From Gyrodactylus bullatarudis (taxonomy: Eukaryota; Platyhelminthes; Monogenea; Gyrodactylidea; Gyrodactylidae), in the NCBI GenBank assembly GCA_012064415.1, contig SSNU01000120.1:107047-171046 (forward strand): 64,000 nt of DNA. Reading direction: 5' to 3'. The position numbers were made by a program, and so were the translations under genes. Shown piece by piece: positions 34,301 to 44,369 of the stretch. The notes under the pieces are model-generated. The model was not told where the DNA came from. It saw only the letters and a list, made by a program, of their open reading frames with translations, and ran no database searches. Within the stretch, counting starts at the first letter, position 1, and each line of letters opens with the position of its first letter.

Positions 34301-36013
34301 AAAAACATATGGTTTTATAGGAAAAGAATGCTTAGTTTTCGATCATCTTCAAAATGAAATTAAGGCTGGGAAAAGATGAAAAATTTGGCCTACTCTTATA
34401 TTTATGAATGGTCTCTAGGAATTTTGACTCCTTTGGGAACTGTTTGATTTTAATTGACCTTAAAACTAGCTATTTCTTTTAATTTTAGATCAATTCTTAT
34501 GCTTGAACTAAATTTTCATAGTTGAATGTAGTGGACTAGATTAAATGTCAAGTGATAGTTTTGTCAGACTGTATGTTCTGAAAATAACATTTTTCTGGCT
34601 TGATTCTTGTCGAGATCAATTGAAATTTCTTGAATTAGTTGTGCAATATCCAAAATCTTTGATATTCCAGATTTATTAGAACCAAATATAAGGCTTGAAA
34701 ACCCAAAAAATCTGTTAATCATACATAATTTTTGAGGATTCTATTATTGCATAATCTAAAAAGACAGGTTCAAAATCCAAATGAGAAAGCAAGATGAAGA
34801 TTATTTAGTAAGAATTCGATTTAGTTCAAAGATCGATCCAATAATATCATGTATCACTAGTAATGCCGCTTATTTTGAAAAGTTTTTGATTCATTTAAAT
34901 TTAATAGTTGTCTAACTACTTTTGAATAGCTATGTAAGAATTTTTGTTTCTATTTCGAAACAATTAATTTTATCACATCAAGTTATTGCAGAACTGCATA
35001 GAAATTATAAGTCAAATATTTTTGAAACTCGCGTAAATTTTAACTCTTCCCAATTTCTAGTTTGACACCAAATTAACATGAAGTTGGGAATCTATGATTT
35101 TTACAGAACTCTAGCACCGTCAAATTACCGACACATACCCTGTTTTCCAGAATTTTTGAGTTTTTGAAATTTCATTGATTTTCAAGTAGTGAAAATGATC
35201 AAAAATCAAAATTCAGCTCCCAAACGATAATGGGATTATGCATAAGATCAGATTCAGTTGAATTGATTTTCTTGTTTAATCTTGATCCTGACAAAACTCT
35301 TCTGATCAACCTGCAATTTTCAAATCAATAAAAATTTTCGGTTCAAAGTTCGAAAAAAGGGATTTTGGCTTCATATCAACTTCATTCCCAACTTCATATC
35401 AATTAGTTTTAGATTACAAAATTCTTGCTGATCTCAAAGTTGGAGTGTGATCAAAAGTTATTTTCCTGGATAATTATGTATAGACAAGAAAACCGATTTT
35501 CCTCATCAAAATTTTTCATCGAACCACCATTTTCGTGAACTTTTGAATAATCAAAATTCATCCGTTACACAATTTTTATACAAGGATGATTCCTAAAATC
35601 TTATTAATATTTTTAACGCTTTCTCAAGTTGAAATCAATAAAATTTTAATTTGGCGCCAATTCAAAATTTGTAAAAACAATGAATTCCTATCAACCAACT
35701 CAAGGTTCAACATTAAAAGACATCGCTTGAATGGAACTCGAAACTCAAAAAATCTGTAAATCAACATAATCAGAGTAAGATAACTTGGAAGAACTCTAAG
35801 GAGATTTTCAAATGATAAATTTGAAATTTAAAGGAAAAACATAAAACTCAGAAATTAATCGATTGCGTGGTGAGATTTATCAATGTAGACTTACTTGCAA
35901 AATGGTTGATCGTTCCTTTCATGGATTGAGGAGTTCTGGTCAAAGGTTTTTTCGCAGAATGAACAAAACAAGTGCTCCGGATGCCAAGCCTTCCCAAGGA
36001 CAATTACGCATTT
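28307..36013 (-). CDS. PXN: Paxillin-family LIM protein, last three exons (partial)
   Basis: Minus-strand exons 36013-35895, 33755-33641 and 28573-28307 join in phase (introns of 2139 and 5067 nt). They encode the end of LIM2 (WHPEHLFCSFC), LIM3 (CAQCRLPI, YWHYHCFVCSACG) and LIM4 (CDFCYRPI, NCFTCTYC), ending KPYCQGCFHQLFG, the paxillin/leupaxin/Hic-5 C-terminus. Zinc-binding Cys/His residues are intact in the parts seen. In the family LIM2-LIM3 target the protein to focal adhesions. The first exon found starts inside LIM2. LIM1, the N-terminal LD motifs and the start codon were not found between 36 and 44 kb, so the 5' end is missing, very diverged or outside what I could detect. A Tc1-type element sits in the last intron. 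Confidence 0.88.
28574..32057 (-). other. Part of the last paxillin intron, no gene seen
   Basis: AT-rich intron sequence with a tetranucleotide repeat at about 31285-31314. Reading frames such as 29790-30125 show no family features. Confidence 0.5.
31285..31314. repeat. Short GATA/GACA tetranucleotide microsatellite
   Basis: Tandem ATAG units change into ACAG units over about 30 nt within the paxillin intron. Confidence 0.8.
32058..33601 (-). mobile_element. Complete Tc1-type element with 210-bp inverted repeats
   Basis: Bounded by TA duplications at 32056-32057 and 33602-33603; termini TAGTGGTAG. The left (32058-32267) and right (33392-33601) inverted repeats are about 210 bp and almost identical; I noted one mismatch (near 32087) inside them. 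Within the left repeat the 13-mer AAAAGTATTCACT occurs at the outer (32074-32086) and inner (32257-32269) positions, and 11 of these bases recur at the inner right end. This is the IR/DR layout of some Tc1 elements. It lies in the last intron of paxillin, 39 nt from a splice donor. Confidence 0.93.
32271..33275 (-). CDS. Tc1-family (DD34E) transposase, intact
   Basis: 334 residues, uninterrupted, the usual length. Two N-terminal helix-turn-helix regions (about residues 13-50 and 66-105) are joined by a basic KKRGRKR link, as in paired-like DNA-binding domains. The catalytic triad is D150 (MFSDEKKF), D237 (QQDNAPCH) and E272 (NPIENLW); the last two are separated by exactly 34 residues, so DD34E. 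The enzyme would bind the inner and outer sites in the inverted repeats and move the element by cut and paste into TA. No defect is visible. Confidence 0.95.
   Translation of the reverse strand: MFVKKLKFSKLRGCDRDFVNKLKQDGSSNRKIAKIIGCSCRTVNNLFSVKQKKLNPKKRGRKRSIPNCLIKKIVNLAIKKKATASQIKAELKLNVSIRTVQNYLNTNPNIYWGRPKRVPNLSIKDRESRYQWAHDKIVQNQDWSKIMFSDEKKFNLDGPDGLSSCWIDKSLPRPTKIKRGFGGGNVMVWGFITKQGTGNLVVIDEKLNSNSYQKLLEDQLLPFKEEIHKCEMIFQQDNAPCHRSASTRTWFDDNEIQILSWPARSPDLNPIENLWGILSQKVYSQGRVYSNRQELVQRINEEWKSIPKEIIENLYDSMSKRCLNVVLGRGDFTK
33756..35894 (-). repeat. Paxillin intron containing a dispersed AT-rich repeat
   Basis: Intron of 2139 nt. Its part at about 35078-35410 starts near AAGTTGGGAATCTATG and ends with a roughly inverted form (CATTCCCAACTTCAT). 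Blocks such as AATAAAAATTTTCGGTT and AAAATGATCAAAAATC recur at 41.3-41.7 kb. This marks a repeat family of this genome; no coding sequence was seen. Confidence 0.5.
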
Positions 36014-37439
36014 CTATTTAAAAAAATTTAAACTATCATATAACTTCTGAAATAAATCATAATTCATATTATACATTATTTGGTATACAATGTATTGTAA
36101 TATACCATTCTTTGATGCTATCTTTTAAATCTAATTTTTGGTAATAAATCCAAATAAAATATTTTAGAAAATTCTCCTAATTTAAAAGTAAATTAAATTC
36201 CTCGTTATTGAATAATTCTATAGCATAGAAACAGGAACACTTGGGGAAATTCAACGACATGCTAAATGGAATACAAAAATTAAGAAAACTCGATAGGTTT
36301 TTTCCAGAAAGGTTCCTGGAGCTTTAAAGATTTATTTACATGGTTTACTCATGAATACTATTCATTGAATAGACTATATAGAATACTCCTTCTGAATTAA
36401 ATTAACTGAGTGAAATTAATCCCATATCAAGAACAAAATCTTGAGAAAAACATTTCAGCTAATTTGAATTTCTGGCCCTGAAATTGAGATAATTCTTTTC
36501 ATCTCCAAAATGAATATTATACTCTTTCTTTTAGATAAATTTTTGGAATAACTTAGTACTTGTAAGTTACAAGCATCATTTCATATATATGCTACAGTGG
36601 ATCCTGTGAAAGCAAGGATTCGTACGAATCACTAGATCACTAGTGAATAATCGTGTGAAATGTTTTCAAGGTTCACTAGTTATTCCTAAGAATCCCTGCC
36701 CAGTTCAGTAATTCTTACGAATTCCTAGTGAATCGTGAAAATAATTTCAACTTCAATTTTTTTTAAATATCCCAACGACTATCTGTACATAGTAATCTAT
36801 GGTTTTTTTGAAAGCAAGAATTAGGAAACCAATCTGTGGTTATCAAACACAGGCTCAATTTATTTTAGTGCCAACTGATCATCTTAGGTCGTTAACTTGA
36901 CCTATCATGATTAATAGGGATAACTTTTTAAGAACAATTTTTTGAAAATTCCCAGATCCCTACATAAATCAAGATGCTTTAGTATTTAAGGAATCTAATC
37001 TAAAATTTCTCTTAGATAAAGACTTTTCCTAGGGGTGATGTCAATACAACAAAGTTTTAAAAAATTGCACAATTTTCACGAAAATAAATCCCATTACTTT
37101 AAAGTAGTGTGTACATTTCCTACATTTTCTAAGACTGATTATTTATAAAAAAATTCGAAAATAATTGATTTATTGACTTTCAATATATTTAGATAGGAAA
37201 ATCATTCAACCTATTTACATCAACCCCTAGGATTTTCTCAGAACCTACTAGTGTTATACATCATTAAAACCGCCTTTAAATGATCTATCGAATGAGTGCT
37301 AGGAGAAAATTCACTAATTTTCAAAAATTATCCCTAGTGATTAATACACTGAGAGAAGATTTTTTTAGGAGATTTCAAAAACTTGAATTCAAATTCTGTT
37401 CTTTGGGCATTTAAATAAGATTTTATTTATCCCCTACAG
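36014..37439. other. No gene seen
   Basis: Expected to hold the missing upstream paxillin exons, but no LIM pattern was found on the minus strand. The perfect palindrome GATTCGTACGAATC occurs at 36617-36630, next to ACTAGATCACTAGTGAAT. Confidence 0.4.
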
Positions 37440-38160
37440 ATAGAAAGTTGGATATGAAAACCACAGATTGTTTTTCGGCATCGATATGATTTCCAACTGG
37501 TTGATGGCAAAGAAAGAATTTGCCTAAACTCAGCTAAGAATTATTGCTAATCGATGAGGTATTTAATATCATCAATGAACGTCACATAGGACTTGGCCAT
37601 TGTGGAAGAGATATTCTTAAGGATTCTCTCGACAAAAACTATTGCAATATTACTTTTGATCAGATATCCATTTACTTACGACTATGCCTAACTTGTAAAA
37701 AAGATACAAAACTTATCAAAAAGGGAGTAGTATCAAACCAGATAATAGCAACTCAGCGCAACGAAAGAGTTCAGATCGATCTCATAGATATGCAGTCTTG
37801 TCGTGATAAAGGTTACAAATTTATATTGGTGTATCAAGACCACTTCACAAAATACGTTCAACTCAGGCCTTTGAAGAACAAAACAGCAGTTGATGTCTAC
37901 GATGCTGTTTTAGAAATTTCTCTTGATCATAGTCCTCCAAAAATTTTGCAGTCAGATAATGGTAGAGAATTCAAGAATTACATCGTCAAAAATTTGAGTT
38001 CCTATTGGTTGGATTTGAATTTCATTAATGGAAAAACCGAGATATAGCCAAAGTCAAGGATCTATAGAAGGCGCCAACCAAGACGTTGAAAGAATTTTGC
38101 TTAAATGGAATAGGAAGGTCAAAGGGTCCAAGATTTTTTCAATAAATGAAGAATTCTCGT
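37440..38160 (+). pseudogene. Retrovirus-type integrase relic (KRBA2/SCAND3-like family)
   Basis: The open frame at 37544-38047 has an HHCC zinc module (HIGLGH, CLTC), the first catalytic Asp in QIDLIDM and the second in LQSDNGREF. The frame then breaks at an A run near 38033. The next frame carries on with KPRYSQSQG and SIEGANQDVERIL, which includes the third acid. Sequence before 37544 looks like decayed N-terminal parts with stops. The KRBA2-type integrases are widespread in invertebrate genomes as transposon-derived genes. One base too many in the A run explains the break, so this is a young relic or a sequencing error. Confidence 0.7.
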
Positions 38161-39960
38161 TATCATTCCACTATCAAGATGTTAACTTGTAAGTAAGTAT
38201 AATTATAAAGCAGTTTATAAGAAAGATCCTCTTGAAATCAACATGAAATACAGTAGGACATTTTCATATTTTAGCTTTCTTTAGACTCTCTAGAAGAAGA
38301 TCAAAGTTGTATGAAGACATTGGAATTTGTAGGATTTCTAAAGAGGATAATCTGCAGATTTCACTTAGAAACCAACGCTAGAACCTCTTAAATGTACATA
38401 ATTATTCTCTTTTCGTATTTAATATATTCTAAAATATTTCTTAGGTTCCGGAATCCTGTTTGTAAATCCTCCAGTATCTCTTGAAATTTGGAAATTTGAT
38501 GGGGATATTAAATTTTTTTGTTCAATTCCTTTGACCACCCTGCTACTTTCAAATCAGTTTAAAGTTTGAAGAAAGGATTTTGGCGCGAGATCAAAGTTTA
38601 AAAAATGACCAAAATTTTAAAAATGATAGTTTTTTTCAATATAAGTATAAGTAAAATAAGTCTTACGGATTAACTATTTCGATCAAGACCTCTAAATCTA
38701 CAATGACTATTTGAAAGTAATAATATCAAATTTGAAATTATTTTGCAGAAAAGTTTATACTATTCAAATTAAAAATTCATTCTGAGTCACATTTTTAGCC
38801 AAGGAAAAATTGAAAAGCCAATTCTTACGCCAAAAAAACGTATTAAAATGTATAATAATTAGAGCAGTAATTTTGCTCTTCTAAGCCTTATAGGCGAGAT
38901 AAATCTGCCAATTTTTTGCCCATTTATTGGTAATCCTTTTCCGCAATTCTACGATAGTTAATGCTTAGACTGAAACTTCTTCTTTCTTATTGGTTGAAAT
39001 CATAATAAGACTTTGTGAATCCTTCCTAAGTGAAAAGAGTTTTCTCAAGGATGTAATAAAGAATAAAAAATAAGAATTCCAAACAAGAAAATATTTAATA
39101 TTATATGGAAATAGAAGTAGAATAAATTTTATACTTTTTGCTAATTTTTCTGAGAAATATGCCCTCTGAGTTACTGCCCTAATAATAATTAATTACACAG
39201 GATTTCGAGTGTTTGAATTAAAATTTAAAACTCGGTATTATTTAGTACAACAGTACTGTATTGTAATATGGACATTTATAAAATCCTCATGTAGCGAGAG
39301 TACTTTTACTCGATTGATACATTTTATTATTCATAAATAAATAATTTTTAAAGAGCAGAAGAACAAAGGTGGAAATAGGTCGCGTGTGAAAGAGATCGCG
39401 GAGGAATAATGGACGGCAGAAAAAGCTGTACTTTAATCAGAAGAGCAATGGTAATTATTATTACTCTTGCCTGTTATGGACATGATTTCTATCCTCTTTT
39501 GAAGTACATTTCATATGGGTTAGAGTTTGTGAAGTGAACAGGAAAATTCTATTCTTAGAGATGTGTCAATTTGGCTAGATCTCGTCTGGCTCAAATCAAT
39601 AGTCCAATATTTACAGAATTATGACTCGCGTTTGATCTACAGCTATTCTCGATGAATATGGGAATTCATGATTTTTACAAAAATCTCATTTTTTCACCAA
39701 GGTATCAGAATTTTGGTGTTTTTGGTAACTTATTCAAAATGTACACTTTTATAGATTTGAGAAAAAAAATTTGAAAAAAAGTTATTTTTGGAAAACTTTA
39801 GAGACATTTTAAAATTCAAAATGGCGATAATTTTTTATTTTTTTAAACTTTGAGTTGAATATTTTTGTTGATTTCAAGGTCTGAGAGGAATTAAACGTCA
39901 ATTTTCATGATCCTCATTGGACAAAGAAAATGATTACTCTCATTCATTTTTATATTATTA
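38161..39960. repeat. AT-rich repetitive stretch, no gene
   Basis: Contains pieces of the dispersed family seen at 35.1 and 41.1 kb (for example around 38560-38640 and 39640-39900). A short block of higher G+C at about 39380-39460 has no readable function. Confidence 0.4.
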
Positions 39961-41061
39961 GGGATATTATCAAAAACTACATATAGAGGTAGGGAATTTA
40001 TCAAAACCTACATGTATATTTACAAAATTTACATGGTCTATTCCGGTATATTATCACTTCCTACATGACTAGTTATCCCTTTTAAAATGGTGTGTTCCAT
40101 TAATTACATAATCAACATATAAATTTCATTATCTGCATATCCTATGGTCTTAATTACAATTTGTAATTTACAAATACTACATAGATTTATCAAATTCTAC
40201 ATTTTGATTGGTTAATTTTTTCAAGGGCTAAATGTTAATTAGATGCATCCTTTTACCAGCCATTATTTGATACCTAATGAACTCTAGATACTCATCCAAA
40301 GCTGAAATCAAAGATGAATTAGATGCTTATTCTATAAGCATTAAACGTCCATATAAAGTTAAAAACTCCACAGCGTAATGTGTTCTGATCCCAAATGTTC
40401 GTTCAATATTCGCTTTAATAAACGAAGAGATGGATATTTCTATGCGAGTGCCCAACTACCGCATAATTGAGACGAAGTAAGAAAAATTCATAAGCATTTT
40501 TTAAGAAAAACTTTATGAAAAGAAAATTTATTTCAGATAGAATGAAGATAATCAAAGAAAATGTACCCGGTTTAAGAATGTATGAGTTTGATGAAAAGCC
40601 AAGAAGGATTTGATATCAGTTATCAGACAGCTTATAGAAGTTTAAAAAATATCGAGAGTGATTTTAAAAATTCTGCATTGAACTCGTTTTTATAGACTTG
40701 AAAGTTTCTTTGGATGGAATGTTGCTAATAATCCTGGAACTCATGCAGATATTAAGATTGAAAAACTTATAATAATAATAATGCATCTAATTAACATTTA
40801 GCCCTTGAAAAAATTAACCAATCAACATGTAGAATTTGATAAATCTATGTAGTATTTGTAAATTACAAATTGTAATTAAGACCATAGGATATGCAGATAA
40901 TGAAATTAATATGTTGATTATGTAATTAACACCATTTTAAAAGGGATAACTAGTCATGTAGGAAGTGATAATATACCGGAATAGACCATGTAAATTTTGT
41001 AAATATACATGTAGGTTTTGATAAATTCCCTACCTCTATATGTAGTTTTTGATAATATCCC
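39961..41061. mobile_element. Foldback-like element with 280-bp terminal inverted repeats
   Basis: The left arm at 39961-40248 (GGGATATTATCAAAAACTAC onward) is the complement of the right arm at 40781-41061. The 530-bp middle has no open frame. The arms consist of degenerate units around TATCAAA and CTACAT, about eight per arm. ATGCAT borders the middle on both sides. An 8-bp TTTTATAT is present beyond both ends but lies 5 bp away on the left, so the target duplication is unsure. Long arms with subrepeats suggest a foldback or Mutator-like non-autonomous element. It interrupts the dispersed AT-rich repeat. Confidence 0.8.
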
Positions 41062-41089
41062 TTTTATATAAAGTTGTTTGATATATAGT

Positions 41090-41770
41090 TAGGAATCTAT
41101 GATATTTTCGAAAACCTCGATTTTTTCATCAAAAACTCGAATATGTTAGAGATTTTTTCATTTGCCCACTTTTACGATTTGAAAAAAAAATTATGGAAAT
41201 ATAGTATTTTTCAAATTTCGATATGACGCCAAAATCCTTTTTTTGAATTTAGAACTGAAAATTTCTATTGATTTCAAAATGAAAGAGTAATCATAAGTTG
41301 ATTTTCACGTTCACAATAAGACAAGAAAACCAAATACCGCCGACAAATATTCTAAAAATCTACCATGTTCGAGGGATTTAGACTTTTCGAAATTTCAAGT
41401 AGTTAAAATAATCAAAAAATCGAAACTCGACTCCCAAACAATAACAAATTCGTTAACTTCGAAGTTATGCATTAGAACAGATTCAACATATTCGGCATTC
41501 TTGTTTTATTGATATCCTGAGAATCAACTTTTGATCACACTCTCACTTTGAAACCAATAAAAATTTTCGGTTTAAAAAATAGGATTTTGACGCCAAATCG
41601 AAATTTTAAAAATGACCATATTTTCATAAAAAGAATTTTTTTCTTCAAATCGTGAAAGTAGGCAACATGTGTTGGATTCCAAAAAACATGCTTTAACATG
41701 CTCGAGTTTTTGATGAAAAAATCGAGGTTTTCATCATAGATTCCCAACTACACATGAATTAGCTTTGTTT
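41090..41770. repeat. Dispersed AT-rich repeat with inverted arms
   Basis: The segment GGAATCTATGAT...CCTCGATTTTTTCATC near 41090-41130 reappears inverted at about 41700-41760. The inner part shares blocks with 35078-35420 (CTCCCAAAC, TTATGCAT, CAGATTCA, AATAAAAATTTTCGGTT). No coding capacity. It looks like a miniature inverted-repeat element or a decayed larger one. Confidence 0.55.
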
Positions 41771-41861
41771 CATACACAATTAAAATTACAGAACCTGTCA
41801 ATTTGTTAACTCGAATGATAATATCCGCATACTTAAAACAATGAATAAAGTTGATTTTTAA

Positions 41862-43524
41862 GTAAATTTTCATCTGCATATTAACTATTTAGTTGATTCT
41901 AAATTTAATTCCTTGAATCTATTAAATTCCCTTTCCAATAACTTCCTAATTAATTTATGTAATTATTTCAATATTTGTATTAGTAATTGTTTCATCCCTG
42001 AGGATTGGCTCATAGTTAAAATTATTCCAATCCCTAAAATTAAAAAATACTCTGATTTCTCTCATCTGCGTCCTATCTCATCTCTAAATGTCTTTCTATC
42101 TATTATTGACCGTTTTTTAACTACTGAAATCAAGTCCGCATTGTCAACGCCTTTCCCTGATTGTTCTCAGCATGGTTTTCTATCTGGCAGAAATACCTCC
42201 AGTAATCTACTCAGTTGTCTTGATTATTCCCTCCCTCTTTTAAAATCAAAGTCTTATTTATTAATCCATTACCTTGATATATCCAAGGCTTTTGATAGAC
42301 TAAAATTTTCTTATATTAAAAAAAAACTTATCGAACTAAATATTAACCCTTTTATAATAAACCTCACTATGTACTTTTTATCCAAAAGGATGCAATATGT
42401 TTCCTTCAACGCCACTAGTAGTAATCTCGTCAAGATAAATTCTGGGGTTCCCCAGGGTTCCACTATTGGCCCTCTTCTTTTTAATATTTGCTTCGCTGAC
42501 ATTCAGCTTCCTAAGGATATTGAGGGTGTCCTTTTAAAATATGCTGATGATCTAAAATTCATCTTTAAAATAAATAATGCTTTGGACATTATTAAAATAA
42601 ATCATAACTTCTCCCTTCTTAAAGATTCCCTTGAGACGATGGGGCTCTATGTTAATAGAGATAAATGCAAAATAATGCTCCCATCTGGTCTCCCTGCAAC
42701 CCTCATGGAATCGCTTCTACTTCCTGGAGAAATTGTCTCCTTAACTTCGGACCTGGGTTTCAGTATGTCATCTAATTTAAAATTAAATCCTCTAGCTAAT
42801 CTCCCTAGAATTAATTCTATTATTTTTACCATTAAGAAATTCTCTAAATCCAGTGATGTAAGACTAAAAGCTTACAAATCACTGGTCTTTCCACTTTTTG
42901 ACTATATTTTTCCTCTCTTACCCAATTTAAATCAATCTCAGTGTCTAACTATTGAACGTGTTCAATATAGGTTTTTACATTCTTTATATCCTCATATTGA
43001 CTCGTACAATGCACTAATATCGGTCTCTGGCCTTAACCCCCTCTGGGTCCGGAGATTTGCTTTTTTAGTTAAAAAATTCACAGAGTCTTATTCTCCCTCT
43101 AATGATAATAATTATTCCTTGAGAAATAATAAATATAACCCTAACTATTTACTTTCTATTTATAACTTTATCCATACTAAATTTGAATTATCTGATTGTG
43201 ATGACTTGACCAATCTTAAATTGGTTATGTCTCACATCAGGCTTAAAATCGATTACTCTAAGTCTTTGCTTTATTCTTATCTTCATTAACCAGTTGATTT
43301 TCGAATTTCTTGCAGACTCTAGTTCTCAGGCTCTACTATTGCTCAAATTTATACAACTCGAGAGCTTTTACATTATTTTATAACTTGACATTTTATCATT
43401 TTATAATTGTACAGATCAATCTATCCATTTTATTTATTTTATTTCTATTTATACAAGCAGATTTCGTTATAATTTGTATTTATATTCTCAATTCAATATA
43501 AGATTTTCTTCTAACAAAAAAAAA
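41862..43524 (+). mobile_element. Family A non-LTR retrotransposon, longest copy (5'-truncated, RT frame open)
   Basis: A frame open from 41862 to the stop at 43287-43289 encodes most of a Jockey/CR1-type reverse transcriptase: EDWLIVKIIPIPK, LRPISSL, QHGFLSGRNTSSN, LDISKAFDRL, SGVPQGSTIGPLLF, the catalytic KYADDLKF, then KAYKSLVFPLFDYI, LNPLWVRRFAF and LLYSYLH at the end. The endonuclease and the start of RT are missing, so it is a dead-on-arrival 5' truncation with an undamaged remainder. The 3' UTR ends TTCTAAC plus an A tail at 43524. It is nearly identical to 7118-8028. The exact 5' junction and target duplication could not be fixed. Confidence 0.92.
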
Positions 43525-44369
43525 GCTAAGCTGTTTTCACTCGTTGAACAGCTTAATGGAAATTGTGTTAAAATGTCGATTTACTTTCGTTTTGATTACA
43601 AGTTCTCACCATTTTATCGATTTTCATTCGAAAACGAAAATCCCGATCATATCAACTTTGGACTCGTCTAGTTTCATCGATTATGATATTGATACATAAA
43701 ATTTGGGTTAGGGTATCAATTTAGAGGCAAGAGCATAGTGATATTGGCCAAAATAAAAATTTTTATTGTGAAGGTCAAGCCCTATTTGACGCTTCAGAAT
43801 ACATGAGGTTCTAAAAATATTTTTGAAAATGAATGGTCGTGTTCATGAGTAATCAGGTAAATAAAATATTTCGATCGATTATTTTTTAGATGCATTTTTC
43901 TAGCAAGTTTGGTGTACCATTATTTTGTGTTTTATTTAATTAAATAAAAATCTGACTACTAATAAGTCATTACATAAAAAATACTTTGAAAATACATGAA
44001 AACCTTTTGTTCATAATTAAATTCTTAAATTTCGAGTAAATTGACTCAAGGTCAAAACCTTATCACTTGTCCCATTGGTTTTTTAACTTCCAACTCCGAA
44101 AGATAAATTTTACATGCAAACTTTTATTGAAGATCTGTAAATCATTCAAAAAAATCTTATTAGCAACCTTAAGATCAATTAACCGACAGTATTTAGACTG
44201 ACTGAGACACATTTATTGCGGATTTGAAAAAAATGCTAAAGGAATGTATCAGTTCATAATTTACAGTGTAAATTACTTTATTTTTAAAGATTAATTTCAT
44301 AATATTTACATGATTTAAACACTAGAAGTTATTATAACTTTGGATAATTAAAACAAACTAGAAACTTTT
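43525..44369. other. Presumed filamin promoter region
   Basis: About 0.85 kb of AT-rich DNA between the retrotransposon tail and the filamin ATG. No clear TATA or other motif was found. Confidence 0.4.

Noticed and set aside
34750..34775. GGTTCAAAATCC resembling a tRNA B box
   Set aside because: No A box at the right distance and no pairing ends.
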